Source: Candidatus Methylomirabilota bacterium
Lineage (GTDB): Bacteria; Methylomirabilota; Methylomirabilia; Rokubacteriales; CSP1-6
Length of the DNA: 64,000 nt
Direction of reading: 5' to 3'
NCBI GenBank assembly: GCA_035764725.1
Contig: DASTYT010000052.1
Coordinates: 84,762-148,761, forward strand
The notes under the pieces are model-generated. The model did not search any database and had not been told where the DNA came from. It was given only the letters and a program-made list of their open reading frames with translations. A program made the translations under genes and the position numbers. Each line of letters opens with the position of its first letter. Positions within the stretch are counted from its first letter, which is position 1. This document shows, in pieces, positions 8,937 through 17,980 of the stretch.

Positions 8937-10140
8937 TTTTCACCAGGGCGGCGTCATCACGACGCTACACCGGCTGGGACCGAGCAATCTCGACGTCCTC
9001 GAGCGGGACCTCGAGAAGACCGCGGGCATCCGGCCGGTAGCCCTGGTCCTGCCTTGCCTGGGCTCGGAGTTCGACACCGAGTCGATCCCGCACATCATCG
9101 AGGAGCTGCAGCAGGTGCGGTACCTCGAGGAAGTGGTGATCGCGCTCGGCCGGGCCGATCAGGAGCGCTTCGTCACCGCGAAGCGGCTGTTCCGCCAGCT
9201 CCCCACCCGGACCACCGTGGTCTGGATCGAATCCACCCCGGTGCAGGGGCTGCTCCACGAGATGGAGCGGCGGGGGCTGGCGGTGAATCAGGATGGCAAG
9301 GGCCGCTCTGCGTGGATGGCCTACGGCTATCTGCTCGGGCGCGGCCGGTGCAACGTCATCGCGCTCCACGACAGCGACATCTTGACGTACCGCCGCGATC
9401 TCCTCGCGCGGCTCGTCTATCCCGTGTCCAACCCACGCCTCGGCTTCGACTTCTGCAAGGGCTATTACAGCCGGGTGACCGACAAGCTGCACGGCCGCGC
9501 CACCCGGCTCCTTGTCACGCCGCTCGTGCGGGCGCTGCGCCCCCTCGTGGGGCGCGACCTGCCCTTCCTTGCGTTCATGGACTCGTTCCGCTATCCCCTC
9601 GCGGGTGAGTTCGCGATGGCCGCCGATCTGGCCAGGGTCAATCGCATTCCGGGCGACTGGGGCCTGGAAGTCGGGACCCTGGCGGAGATCTACCGCAATG
9701 TGGCGCCCGGGCGCGTCTGTCAGGCCGACCTCGCGGACGCTTACGAGCACAAGCATCAGGCGCTGAGCGCCGAGGATCCCTCGCAGGGTCTCATGCGCAT
9801 GGCGGTCGACGTCACGAGCTCGCTGCTCCGCACGCTCGCCGAGGAGGGGGTGCCGATCTCGGAGGCGCTCCTCACGAGCCTGCCCGTGACCTACACGGGT
9901 GTGGCCCACGAGACCATGGCGCGCTACGAGTGCGACGCCCAGATCAACAGTCTCGTCTTCGACGCCCACGAGGAAGGACAGGCGGTGGAGGCCTTCGCCC
10001 GCGCCATCCGCCTCGCCTCCGACGCTTATCTCGAGGACCCCGTGGGCCAGCCGCTCATTCCGAGCTGGAACCGGGTCCTCGCCGCGCTCCCCGACATCTT
10101 CGACCGCCTCGTCGCGGCGGTCGATCGAGACAACGCATGA
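8929..10140 (+). CDS. Glucosyl-3-phosphoglycerate synthase-like glycosyltransferase
   Basis: GT-A type transferase of 403 residues resembling GpgS (GT81), which joins an NDP-sugar to 3-phosphoglycerate. Seen are LVLPCLGSEFDTES, the GKGRSAWMAYGYLL segment, the metal-binding ALHDSDILTY, and the C-terminal pattern from FDFCKGYYSRVTD through GDWGLEVGTLAEIY that is typical of GpgS. The next gene is an MpgP-type phosphatase, so the pair should make glucosylglycerate or mannosylglycerate, both osmolytes. Which sugar is used cannot be told from sequence. Confidence 0.75.
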   Translation: MSDFHQGGVITTLHRLGPSNLDVLERDLEKTAGIRPVALVLPCLGSEFDTESIPHIIEELQQVRYLEEVVIALGRADQERFVTAKRLFRQLPTRTTVVWIESTPVQGLLHEMERRGLAVNQDGKGRSAWMAYGYLLGRGRCNVIALHDSDILTYRRDLLARLVYPVSNPRLGFDFCKGYYSRVTDKLHGRATRLLVTPLVRALRPLVGRDLPFLAFMDSFRYPLAGEFAMAADLARVNRIPGDWGLEVGTLAEIYRNVAPGRVCQADLADAYEHKHQALSAEDPSQGLMRMAVDVTSSLLRTLAEEGVPISEALLTSLPVTYTGVAHETMARYECDAQINSLVFDAHEEGQAVEAFARAIRLASDAYLEDPVGQPLIPSWNRVLAALPDIFDRLVAAVDRDNA

Positions 10141-10967
10141 CGCCTCCTTTCATCGTCTTCTCCGATCTCGACGGCTGCCTGCTCGATCGCCGCACCTTTT
10201 CCGCCGAGGCCGCGCGTCCCGCGGTGGACGCCCTCGCGGACGCAGGCATCCCCCTCATCTTCTGCACCAGTCAGACGCGGGCGGAGGTGGAGCACCACCG
10301 TCGCATCCTCGACAACGACGATCCCTTCGTGATCGAGAACGGGGGCGCGCTCTTCATCCCCCGCGGCTACTTCCCGTTCCCGCATGCCCTCACCCGCACC
10401 GAGGGCGCCTACGCGGTGGTGGAGCTCGGCGTCCGCTACGAGCGGCTCGTGCGCTTGTTCCAGGACATCCGGCGCACCACCGGGCTCGACCTCCGCGGAT
10501 TCTCCGACATGACCGCGGACGAGATCGCCTCGCTGACCGGCCTCGACCGGGTGTCGGCCGCCCGCGCGAAGGTGCGCGACTACGACGAGCCCTTCGCGGC
10601 CAGCCTCACGCCCATCGAGGAGGGTATCCTCATCGAGGAGGCGCGCTCCCGCGGCCTCACCGTGAGCCGCGCCGGGCGCTTCTTCCACCTGATGGGGGGC
10701 CACAGCAAAGGGCTGGCCGCGGAGCTGCTCATCCGGCTCTACCGAACGCGCTGGCGGCCGCTCCCGGTGGTGGCGCTGGGCGAGGGGGCGAACGATCTCT
10801 CCCTGCTCTTGCTCGCGGACCATCCCGTGGTGATCCCGCGTGACTGGGGTGTCGTGGATCCGGCCTACCGGCTCGGGGACTGGCACGTCGCGCCCGCCCC
10901 CGGCCCCTTCGGGTGGAAGCTCGAGGTCCTTCGCCTCCTCGGCCACGAGCTCCACGCGATCGCCTGA
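10137..10967 (+). CDS. Mannosyl/glucosyl-3-phosphoglycerate phosphatase
   Basis: HAD-IIB phosphatase of 276 residues of the MpgP type, expected to dephosphorylate the product of the preceding transferase. Motif I is VFSDLDGCLLD, motif II is IFCTSQTR, and the C-terminal motif is ALGEGANDLSLL. The cap contains VIENGGALFIPRGYF, usual for MpgP. It starts in an ATGA overlap with the previous gene and its TGA overlaps the next ATG (TGATG). Confidence 0.82.
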   Translation: MTPPFIVFSDLDGCLLDRRTFSAEAARPAVDALADAGIPLIFCTSQTRAEVEHHRRILDNDDPFVIENGGALFIPRGYFPFPHALTRTEGAYAVVELGVRYERLVRLFQDIRRTTGLDLRGFSDMTADEIASLTGLDRVSAARAKVRDYDEPFAASLTPIEEGILIEEARSRGLTVSRAGRFFHLMGGHSKGLAAELLIRLYRTRWRPLPVVALGEGANDLSLLLLADHPVVIPRDWGVVDPAYRLGDWHVAPAPGPFGWKLEVLRLLGHELHAIA

Positions 10968-12250
10968 TGCAGTCAACGCCGCTGCCGCCGGCGACGGAGG
11001 CCCAGGTCCGGGCCATCGGCACCGCGGACCTGGTCGTCGGGATCCCCTCGTACAACAATGCCTCGACGATCGGCCACGTCGCACGCGCGGCCGGCGCGGG
11101 ACTCGCCAAGTACTTCCCCGGCGCCAAAGCGGTGATCGTCAACTCCGACGGGGGCTCCACCGACGGGACGCCCCGCGCGGTGCTCGAAGCGGAGCTACCC
11201 GATCTCCGCACCGTGCTGGTGGACCACGCGGCGGGCGCGGCGGCGCGGATCTCCACGCCGTATCACGGCATCCCCGGCAAGGGCAGCGCCTTCCGCACGA
11301 TCTTTCAGATCGCCGACCTCCTGCACGCGCGGGCCTGCGCGGTCGTGGACTCGGATCTCCGCTCGATCACCCCGGCCTGGTTCGAGCTCCTGCTCCGTCC
11401 CATCGTGGACGGGGACTTCGACTACGTGGCGCCGCTGTACCATCGTCACAAGTTCGACGGCACCATCACCAACGGCATCGTGTATCCGCTCACCCGCGCC
11501 CTCTACGGCCGCCGGATCCGCCAGCCCATCGGCGGGGACTTCGGCTTCTCCGGCGAGCTTGCCCGCGTCTATCTCGCCAAGCCGGTGTGGGGCACGGACG
11601 TGGCGCGCTTCGGCATCGACATCTGGATGACCACCACCGCCGTGGCCGAGCGCTTCCGCATCTGCCAGGCCTACCTGGGGGCCAAGATCCATGACGCCAA
11701 GGACCCGGGCGCCGACCTCACGGCGATGATGACCCAGGTGGTGGGCTCCTGCTTCGACCTCGTCGAGACGTACGCCGGGGTGTGGCCGGAGGTACACGGC
11801 TCCGAGCCCGTCCCGCTGATAGGCTTCCCGCACGCGGTGGGCGTGGATCCGGTGGCGGTGAATCTCGAGCGGCTGCTCACGATCTACGCGCAGGGCGTGC
11901 ACGAGCTCAGAGAGCTGTGGGGCCGGGTGCTCCCCGCGCGCCTCCTCGCCGCGCTCGCCGACGCCGTCACGACGGACGCGGCGCGCTTCCACCTGCCCGA
12001 CCCCGTGTGGGCCGAGATCATCTACCGCTTCGCCCTTGCCCACGCGCGTCACGCGATCAACCGCGAGCATCTGCTCGGGTCACTGATCCCGCTCTACCTG
12101 GGCCGCACCGCATCGTTCGTGGTAGAGATGCAGAGCGCGGGGCCGGCCGAGGTGGAGGCGCGCATGGAGAGCCTGGCCCTCGTCTTCGAGCATCTCAAGC
12201 CGCTCCTCGTCGCGGAATGGCCCGTGAAGGAGAAGGAGACTGTGTCATGA
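10967..12250 (+). CDS. GT2/GT81-like glycosyltransferase of unknown specificity
   Basis: Protein of 427 residues with a GT-A fold. It opens with LVVGIPSYNNASTIG and VNSDGGSTDGTP (nucleotide binding), has GIPGKGSAFRTIF and the metal-binding VVDSDLRSI, and later GGDFGFSGELARVYL. It resembles GpgS-family enzymes but is clearly different from the one at 8929. It may extend glucosylglycerate or trehalose with a further sugar; no specific acceptor can be assigned. One-base overlap with the phosphatase before it and ATGA overlap with the membrane protein after it. Confidence 0.75.
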   Translation: MQSTPLPPATEAQVRAIGTADLVVGIPSYNNASTIGHVARAAGAGLAKYFPGAKAVIVNSDGGSTDGTPRAVLEAELPDLRTVLVDHAAGAAARISTPYHGIPGKGSAFRTIFQIADLLHARACAVVDSDLRSITPAWFELLLRPIVDGDFDYVAPLYHRHKFDGTITNGIVYPLTRALYGRRIRQPIGGDFGFSGELARVYLAKPVWGTDVARFGIDIWMTTTAVAERFRICQAYLGAKIHDAKDPGADLTAMMTQVVGSCFDLVETYAGVWPEVHGSEPVPLIGFPHAVGVDPVAVNLERLLTIYAQGVHELRELWGRVLPARLLAALADAVTTDAARFHLPDPVWAEIIYRFALAHARHAINREHLLGSLIPLYLGRTASFVVEMQSAGPAEVEARMESLALVFEHLKPLLVAEWPVKEKETVS

Positions 12251-12957
12251 CCGACATGTGGGGCGATCTCGTATGGGGCGCGCTCGCCGATCTCAACGCG
12301 CGGCTCGCCGCCGCGCTGCCGTCGCTGCTCGCGCTCGCCACGCTGGTCCTCGGCGGACTCGTGCTCGCGTGGCTCGCCGGCAAGCTCCTCGTGCGGCTCG
12401 CCCGCGCGAGCGATCTCGACCGGCGGTCGGAGGGCTGGGGCCTCGCGAGCGCGCTGCGGCGCGCCGGGGTGATGCGTCCGCCGTCGGAGGTGCTCGGCCG
12501 CTGCGTGTTCTGGGGTATCTTCGCGCTGTTCGCGGTGATGGGCGTGGACGCGCTCCGCATCCCCGGGACCTGGCGCATCACCGATTTCCTTTTCCTCTGG
12601 ATCCCGAACCTGGTGGGAGCGGCCGTCCTGATCCTCGTGGGCTGGCTGGCCGCGAACTTCCTCGCCCAGAGCGTGCTGATCGCCTCGGTCAACGCGGGCA
12701 TCCGTGAGGCGCGGCCGCTCGCGCGGGCCGTCCGCTGGGGCGTGCTGCTGGTGGCGTGGGCGATGGCGATCACCCATCTCGGCATCGCAAAGGAGATGGT
12801 GCTGCTGGCCTTCGGGCTCACCTTCGGGGGGCTCGTGCTCGCGCTCTCGCTCGCGTTCGGCCTCGGCGGACGCGCGCTCGCGCGGGAGATCCTGGAGCGC
12901 CGGCTGCGCCAGGAACGCGGAGAGCCGCATCCCCGGGAGACCCTGACGCACCTGTGA
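12247..12957 (+). CDS. Membrane protein with conserved TM helices, mechanosensitive-channel-like
   Basis: Protein of 236 residues with about four hydrophobic segments (roughly residues 20-45, 85-105, 115-140 and 165-200). The segments PNLVGAAVLILVGWLAANFL and ALSLAFGLGGRALAREIL resemble the conserved TM-helix unit found in CmpX/MscS-related proteins; no MscS beta domain is present. It ends the compatible-solute operon in an ATGA overlap, which suggests a role in osmotic adjustment such as solute or ion release. This role is inference. Confidence 0.7.
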   Translation: MTDMWGDLVWGALADLNARLAAALPSLLALATLVLGGLVLAWLAGKLLVRLARASDLDRRSEGWGLASALRRAGVMRPPSEVLGRCVFWGIFALFAVMGVDALRIPGTWRITDFLFLWIPNLVGAAVLILVGWLAANFLAQSVLIASVNAGIREARPLARAVRWGVLLVAWAMAITHLGIAKEMVLLAFGLTFGGLVLALSLAFGLGGRALAREILERRLRQERGEPHPRETLTHL

Positions 12958-12982
12958 CCTCCCGCGGCCCGCATGCGATAAT
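12954..12982 (+). promoter_or_regulatory. Promoter of the rhomboid gene, predicted leaderless
   Basis: GTGACC (12954-12959), a 17-base spacer, then GATAAT (12977-12982). Six bases separate the -10 box from the GTG start at 12989, so transcription should begin at or next to the start codon. No Shine-Dalgarno sequence is visible. Confidence 0.55.
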
Positions 12983-12988
12983 TTTCGC

Positions 12989-13822
12989 GTGCTGCGCCGG
13001 ACCTCCGGATCGAGCCTCTGCTACCGCTGCGGGCGCCTGAACCGCGTCGACGCCGACCGCTGCTTCTACTGCGGGGCGCCCCGCCCCGGCCTGTGGGGCT
13101 GGGGCCATCTCCTGGGGCGGCTCGGCGCCGACGTCGACGTCGCGCGGGTCGTCATCGCGGTCGCGGTCATCGCCTACGTGGCCTCGCTCGGGCTCGACCC
13201 CGCTGGCCTCTTCCGCTCACGCGGCCTCTTCAACCTGCTCTCGCCCTCGCAGAGCGCGCTGGTCGCTCTCGGCATGACGGGGTCACTCCCGTGGGCGGCG
13301 GGATACTGGTGGACGCTGCTCACGGCCACGTATCTGCACGGGGGCCTTCTCCACATCCTGTTCAATCTCCTCTGGGTCCGGCAGCTCGGGCCCGCGGTGG
13401 AGGAGTTCTACGGGCGCCCGCGCACGTTCCTGATCTTCACAGCGGCGGGGGTGGCCGGCTTCGCCCTGTCGAACGCCCTCGGCATCGCCTTCACCGTGGG
13501 AGCCTCGGGGGCGGTGTTCGGGCTGCTCGGGGCCATGGTGCACTTCGGGCGCAGCCGAGGCGGGGTCTACGGGGTGGCCATACTCCGTCAATACTGGCAG
13601 TGGGCGCTGGTGCTGTTCGTGCTGGGCTTCCTCATGTCGGGCGTGAACAATGCGGCCCACGCGGGCGGCTTCCTGGGCGGCTATCTGGCCGCCGCCGCGC
13701 TCGGCCACGAAGCGACGCGGCCGGAGCGGCCCTGGCACACCCTCGCCGCCATCGCCGTCGCCGCGCTCACGCTCTTGGCCTTCGGCCTCGCCCTGTGGAC
13801 GGCCTTCGGCGTTAGGCTCTGA
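12989..13822 (+). CDS. Rhomboid-family intramembrane serine protease with N-terminal zinc ribbon
   Basis: Protein of 277 residues. A four-cysteine zinc ribbon (CYRCG near residue 11 and CFYCG near 26) precedes a six- or seven-helix rhomboid domain. The catalytic Ser is in VGASGAVFG and the catalytic His in NNAAHAGGFLGG; the helix with YLHGGLLHILFNLLW carries the conserved His/Asn of the family. It would cleave membrane proteins within the bilayer. The GTG start follows a promoter directly. It converges on the antiporter gene with seven bases between stops. Confidence 0.9.
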   Translation: MLRRTSGSSLCYRCGRLNRVDADRCFYCGAPRPGLWGWGHLLGRLGADVDVARVVIAVAVIAYVASLGLDPAGLFRSRGLFNLLSPSQSALVALGMTGSLPWAAGYWWTLLTATYLHGGLLHILFNLLWVRQLGPAVEEFYGRPRTFLIFTAAGVAGFALSNALGIAFTVGASGAVFGLLGAMVHFGRSRGGVYGVAILRQYWQWALVLFVLGFLMSGVNNAAHAGGFLGGYLAAAALGHEATRPERPWHTLAAIAVAALTLLAFGLALWTAFGVRL

Positions 13823-13829
13823 GCCTCCC

Positions 13830-15785
13830 CTAGCCCGCCTCCGCCTCCTCGCGGAAGGCGTCGATCTGCTCGGGCAAGCCGAACGCGCGCACGTGGTCCC
13901 CCGCGCGCAGAATCGTCTCCGCCGAGGGATTCACCACGACCTGGCCGCCCGGCCGCGTCACCGCGACGACGGTGACCCCGAGACGCTCGCGGATCCGCGC
14001 CTCGCGCAGGGACTGGTCGGCGAGCGCGCCCGGTCCCAGCGTGATGTCGGCGATCTGCGGCAGATGGTCCCTCGCCGGCCCCGCGCTCTCCACCTCGAGC
14101 AGCATCGCGCGGTGGAACCGCTCCAGATAGGCGATGACCCGGTCCCTCGGCAGGGCGAGGCGCCGGAGCGCGTGCCGGATGAGCGTCGCGGCGGCTTCCA
14201 CCTCCGGCTGGATCACCTCGGTCGCGCCGGCACGGGCGAGCGCGTCGATCGCGCTCGGGTCGTGCGCCCGCACGAGCACGGGCGACTCGCGATTGAACCG
14301 TCGGGCGCGCTGGACGACGAGCCCGGCGCGATCGATCTCCGGCAGCGCGACCACCACGAGCGCGGCGTGGGCCACTCCCGCGCGCTCGAGGATACGGCGC
14401 CGGGTCGCGTCCCCGAACACGCACGGCACGCCCCGCTCGCGCAGGCCGCGGATGATGTCGGCATCGGTCTCGATGACCACGTACTGAACCTGGAAGCTCT
14501 CGAGGGCCTCGCCGATGGCGCTGCCCACCCGACCGAACCCGCACACGACGACGTGGCGCGCGGGCGGTGCCGTCTCCGTCCGGGGCGCCGGGACCGACCT
14601 CGACCCCGCCCGCAGCCAGAGGCGCAGGCGCCCCAGCCAGCCCGGGCCCACGCGCACGAGGAGCGCATTGAGCAAGATGCTGAGGAGCGACGCGGCCAGG
14701 ATCGCGCTGTAGATGTCGTCGCTGACGTGGCCCGCGTTGCGCGCCACCTGGACCAGCACGAAGGAGAACTCGCCGATCTGGGCCAGCCCGATGCCCACGA
14801 GGAGCGAGGTGGACGGCGGGTGCCGGAACATCCACACCACGCTGGTGCGGATCACCGTCTTGCCCACCACCACCAGCAGCACCAGTCCCACCAGCAGGGG
14901 CACGTGGCTCAGCACCGAGCGCAGGTCGATGAGGGCGCCGATCGTCACGAAGAAGAGGGCGCCGAAGGCGTCCCGCAGTGGCAGCATGCGGGCGAGGGTC
15001 TCGTGGGCGTAGTCCGACTCGCTGATGATGAGGCCGGCGAGGAACGCACCCAGCGCGAGGGACAGCCCCACCGCCTGGGTCAGGGCCGCGGTGCCCAGCG
15101 CGATGGCGAGCGCGACGAGCAGGAACAGCTCCGCGCTCCGCATCCGCGAGATGTGGGTCATGAGCGGCGGGATCACGCGCGAGACGAGATAGAGGAACGG
15201 GAACAGGATGAGCGCCGCCTTCCCGAGGGCGAGGGCGATGGCGAGGAACCGACCGGGGCCGAGCTCGCCCAGGGACGGTAGCAGCACCATCAGCGCCACC
15301 GCCACCAGATCCTCGACGATCGACATGCCCATCATGATGCGGCCGTGTCGCGAGTGGAGCTCGCCGCGGTCGAGGAGGAGGCGCGCGAGCACCATGGTGC
15401 TCGAGACCGAGATGACCATCCCGATGACGAGCCCGGTGAACGCGCCCCATCCCACCAGGCTGCCCGCCGCCACCCCCATCCCCACGCACAGCAGGACGCC
15501 CAGGGGCCCGCCCAGCAGGGCTACCCACTTCACGCGCAGGAGGTCGCGCACCGAGAACTCGACGCCGATCGAGAACATGAGGAGCACGACGCCGATCTCG
15601 GCGAAGAGATCGAAGGAATGCGGGTCGGTGACGGATGGGCCCGGCGTGAAGGGGCTGATGATGAGCCCGCCGACGACGTAGCCGAGGATGAGCGGCTGCC
15701 GAAGCGCCCACGCCGCCGAGCCACCGATCACCGCGGCGAGAAAGACGAACGCGAGGTCGGCGAACACGCCGGCATCGGAGACCAT
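13830..15785 (-). CDS. CPA2-family (Kef-type) cation/proton antiporter with RCK domains
   Basis: Integral membrane protein of 651 residues. About twelve helices form the Na/H-exchanger domain (residues 1-385), including IGVVLLMFSIGVEF. A TrkA-N domain follows with the nucleotide-binding HVVVCGFGRVGSAIGEAL, then a TrkA-C domain to the C-terminus. It probably exports K+ in exchange for H+ under control of a nucleotide ligand. The ATG at 15785 fits the first helix; a GTG at 15815 with a close GGAGG is an alternative. It neighbours other ion-homeostasis genes. Confidence 0.88.
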   Translation of the reverse strand: MVSDAGVFADLAFVFLAAVIGGSAAWALRQPLILGYVVGGLIISPFTPGPSVTDPHSFDLFAEIGVVLLMFSIGVEFSVRDLLRVKWVALLGGPLGVLLCVGMGVAAGSLVGWGAFTGLVIGMVISVSSTMVLARLLLDRGELHSRHGRIMMGMSIVEDLVAVALMVLLPSLGELGPGRFLAIALALGKAALILFPFLYLVSRVIPPLMTHISRMRSAELFLLVALAIALGTAALTQAVGLSLALGAFLAGLIISESDYAHETLARMLPLRDAFGALFFVTIGALIDLRSVLSHVPLLVGLVLLVVVGKTVIRTSVVWMFRHPPSTSLLVGIGLAQIGEFSFVLVQVARNAGHVSDDIYSAILAASLLSILLNALLVRVGPGWLGRLRLWLRAGSRSVPAPRTETAPPARHVVVCGFGRVGSAIGEALESFQVQYVVIETDADIIRGLRERGVPCVFGDATRRRILERAGVAHAALVVVALPEIDRAGLVVQRARRFNRESPVLVRAHDPSAIDALARAGATEVIQPEVEAAATLIRHALRRLALPRDRVIAYLERFHRAMLLEVESAGPARDHLPQIADITLGPGALADQSLREARIRERLGVTVVAVTRPGGQVVVNPSAETILRAGDHVRAFGLPEQIDAFREEAEAG

Positions 15786-15828
15786 GAGGGGCAATCTAGC
15801 ACGCGACGGTCCCACCCCCTCCAGGGTC

Positions 15829-15857
15829 TTGCCGCTCCGTGCCGATTGGGTTAGACC
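15829..15857 (+). promoter_or_regulatory. Promoter upstream of the coiled-coil protein
   Basis: TTGCCG (15829-15834), a 17-base spacer and TAGACC (15852-15857). The -10 box matches the TAGAC form found at several other starts in this window. The gene begins 50 bases later with its own Shine-Dalgarno sequence. Confidence 0.5.
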
Positions 15858-15907
15858 TGTGCGGAGATGGGGGAGAAGGGACGCAGGACGGCCAAGGGGA
15901 GGCAGGA

Positions 15908-16255
15908 ATGACGGAACGACCGAAGCGCAAGCCGGCCGCGCCCGCGATGGGGCGGCGGATCAAGGAGCTGGAGCAGCGCCTCGCGCACCTCGAGACGATG
16001 CTCGCGGAGGTACGCGCCGAGGCGGGGCGCTCCAGCGGGGCCACCCGCGCGCGCCTCGAGCGCGTCGCCGAGGCGGTCTCGGAGCGCATCGCACGCGCCC
16101 GCGACGCGTTGGGGACGTCCCTCGACCGCCTGAGCGACGCGCTCACCATCTCGCGGGAGCGTGTGGAGCGCGAGGTGGGTCTGCTCACCCGTGGGTTCCA
16201 GGCGGGGATGCGCGCCGGACGCGCCGCGTATCGCGGTGGCAAGGGACAGTCGTAG
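15908..16255 (+). CDS. Small basic coiled-coil protein
   Basis: Protein of 115 residues rich in Arg, Glu and Ala. Residues 13-100 form heptad-like patterns (IKELEQRLAHLETMLAEV), so a long amphipathic helix or coiled coil is likely. No signal peptide, membrane segment or known domain is recognised. The ATG at 15908 has a GGGGAGG sequence a few bases upstream and is preferred to a longer frame. Its function is unknown; the pattern is reminiscent of nucleoid- or envelope-associated coiled coils, but that is not evidence. Confidence 0.6.
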   Translation: MTERPKRKPAAPAMGRRIKELEQRLAHLETMLAEVRAEAGRSSGATRARLERVAEAVSERIARARDALGTSLDRLSDALTISRERVEREVGLLTRGFQAGMRAGRAAYRGGKGQS

Positions 16256-16294
16256 ATTTCGCTTGGCCCCCCTTGACCAGGGGCCGAAAATGAC

Positions 16295-17668
16295 ATGATG
16301 CGCTACGTACTCTTCTGCCCCGACGGCCTCCTCGAGGACGTGGCGGGCGCCACCACCCTGCCGGGGGACGCCCCCGTGTACGTGGTGGCGCGCCCCGCGC
16401 TGCGGGCGCGCCTCGGCCGCACCGGCCGCCCGATCATCGTCGGCGACGTCACCGACGCCGACGTGTACGCGAAGGCGGGCAAGACGCACCGGGGCCCCAT
16501 CGTGGTGGGCATGCCGCGCACGCGCCTCGGCCGCGCGGTGGCGGCGGCGCGGGAGGCCTTCCCCGACGTGCCGCTCCTCGCCGTCACCGACGATGCGCGG
16601 GCGGTGCCGGGCGTCACCACGGTGCCGCTCTCCAGCCTGGGCGAGTCGCTGATCCGCCCCGCCCTCGACCGCGCCACCACCCGGGCGCGGGTGGAGCGGA
16701 TCCGCGCCCGGTTCGAGGACGCCGAGCGCGTGCTCATCCTCATGCAGGACGATCCCGATCCGGACGCCATCGCCTCCGCCCTCGCCCTCAAGGTGCTGCT
16801 CGGCCGCACGCGCACCTCCGCGCCGCTCTGCACCTTCGGGACGATCACGCGCCCGGAGAACCTGGCGATGTGCAAGATCCTCGAGATCGACGTGGAGGAG
16901 ATCGACGCGCGCGCCCTCGAGCAGTTCGACCGCGTCGCCATGGTGGACGTCCAGCCTACGTTCCTCGAGGAGCCCATCGGCGAGGTGGATCTCGTCATCG
17001 ACCATCACCCGGTGGAGCGGCCCTTCAAGTCCCGGATGAAGGACGTCCGCCCGAGCTACGGCGCCACCTCCACCATCCTCGTCGAGTACCTCCGCGCCGC
17101 CGACGTGAAGATCAGCCAGCGCCTCGCTACCGCGCTGCTCTACGGGATCAAGTCGGACACGCTCGGCCTGGAGCGCGGCGGCACTCGGGCCGATCTCGAC
17201 GCGTTCGCGTACCTCTACCTTCTCGCCAACCACAACGCCCTCCGCCGCATCGAGCGGCCCGAGCTCTCCGAGGCCGCCCTCGACGTGCTCGCCCGCGGGC
17301 TCGCGGATCGGCGCATCGTCCATGCCGTGTTCTTCTCCCACCTGGGCCGGGTCGCGGTCGTGGACCTCGTCCCCCAGTTCGCCGACTTCGGGCTCCAGGC
17401 GGAAGGCGTGGAGTGGTCGGTGGTCTCCGGCGTCGTCGGCGCCGACCTGCATGTCTCCATCCGGAACGTGGGCTACGTGCGGAGCGCGGGTGAAGTAGCC
17501 CACGAAGCGTTCGGGGACCTTGGCTCGGCGGGCGGGCACCGAACCATGGCCAAGGCGGTGATTCCGATGGCGCGACTCGGCGATGCCGACGCCGGGGCCG
17601 GGCCCGCCGTCGCGGAGCGAGTGAGCCAGCGCTTCCTGCGCGCCCTCGGTATCAACGGCAGGGGGTAG
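16295..17668 (+). CDS. DHH-DHHA1 phosphoesterase with RCK-like N-terminal domain
   Basis: Protein of 457 residues. Residues 1-120 look like a degenerate TrkA-N/RCK domain. The DHH domain follows with its first metal motif in MQDDPDPDAIASAL, the second in VAMVDVQP and the DHH motif in LVIDHHPVERP; DHHA1 ends with AGGHRTMAKAVIP. DHH-DHHA1 enzymes hydrolyse short RNAs or cyclic dinucleotides such as c-di-AMP, which controls potassium transport. It sits beside a Kef-type antiporter and MgtE, so a link to ion balance is plausible but unproven. Confidence 0.82.
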   Translation: MMRYVLFCPDGLLEDVAGATTLPGDAPVYVVARPALRARLGRTGRPIIVGDVTDADVYAKAGKTHRGPIVVGMPRTRLGRAVAAAREAFPDVPLLAVTDDARAVPGVTTVPLSSLGESLIRPALDRATTRARVERIRARFEDAERVLILMQDDPDPDAIASALALKVLLGRTRTSAPLCTFGTITRPENLAMCKILEIDVEEIDARALEQFDRVAMVDVQPTFLEEPIGEVDLVIDHHPVERPFKSRMKDVRPSYGATSTILVEYLRAADVKISQRLATALLYGIKSDTLGLERGGTRADLDAFAYLYLLANHNALRRIERPELSEAALDVLARGLADRRIVHAVFFSHLGRVAVVDLVPQFADFGLQAEGVEWSVVSGVVGADLHVSIRNVGYVRSAGEVAHEAFGDLGSAGGHRTMAKAVIPMARLGDADAGAGPAVAERVSQRFLRALGINGRG

Positions 17669-17674
17669 TCGGCG

Positions 17675-17980
17675 GTGGTGATCATCTACATCATCATGAT
17701 CGTCGTGGGCGCCGCCGCCGCCGTCTTCGCCATCCAGAACATCGATCCGGTGGTGATCCGCTTCCTCGGCTGGCGCGTCGAGGGCATGCCGCTCGCGCTC
17801 GTCATCCTGCTGTCGGCGTTCGCCGGGCTCGTGGTCGCCACCATGATCGCGATGGTGCAGCAGCTCCGTCTCTACTCGCGGATCCGCGCCCTCGAGCGCG
17901 AGCGGCCGCCCGCCGCCCCGCCCTCGCCGCCAGCGTCCCCGCCGTCGACCACGCCCCCGCCCCCGGGGCCGCGCCCATGA
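17675..17980 (+). CDS. LapA-domain membrane protein
   Basis: Protein of 101 residues with two hydrophobic helices (residues 3-22 and 38-60), a short cytoplasmic helix and a Pro-rich tail of about 25 residues. The pattern AVFAIQNIDPVVIRFLGW between the helices is typical of the LapA/YciS family. Two successive GTG codons at 17675 and 17678 could start it. It overlaps mgtE by four bases and lies six bases after the DHH gene, so the three are probably one transcript. Confidence 0.78.
   Translation: MVIIYIIMIVVGAAAAVFAIQNIDPVVIRFLGWRVEGMPLALVILLSAFAGLVVATMIAMVQQLRLYSRIRALERERPPAAPPSPPASPPSTTPPPPGPRP

Noticed and set aside
9371-9387. Sequence resembling the upstream dyads (GCGACATCTTG) inside the GpgS-like gene
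   Set aside because: Only one half matches, it is within a conserved coding motif and no sigma-54 promoter lies near.
16262-16284. GGCCCC/GGGGCC hairpin before the DHH gene as a terminator
   Set aside because: Only six base pairs with a nine-base loop and no T-tract on either strand; not enough in GC-rich DNA.
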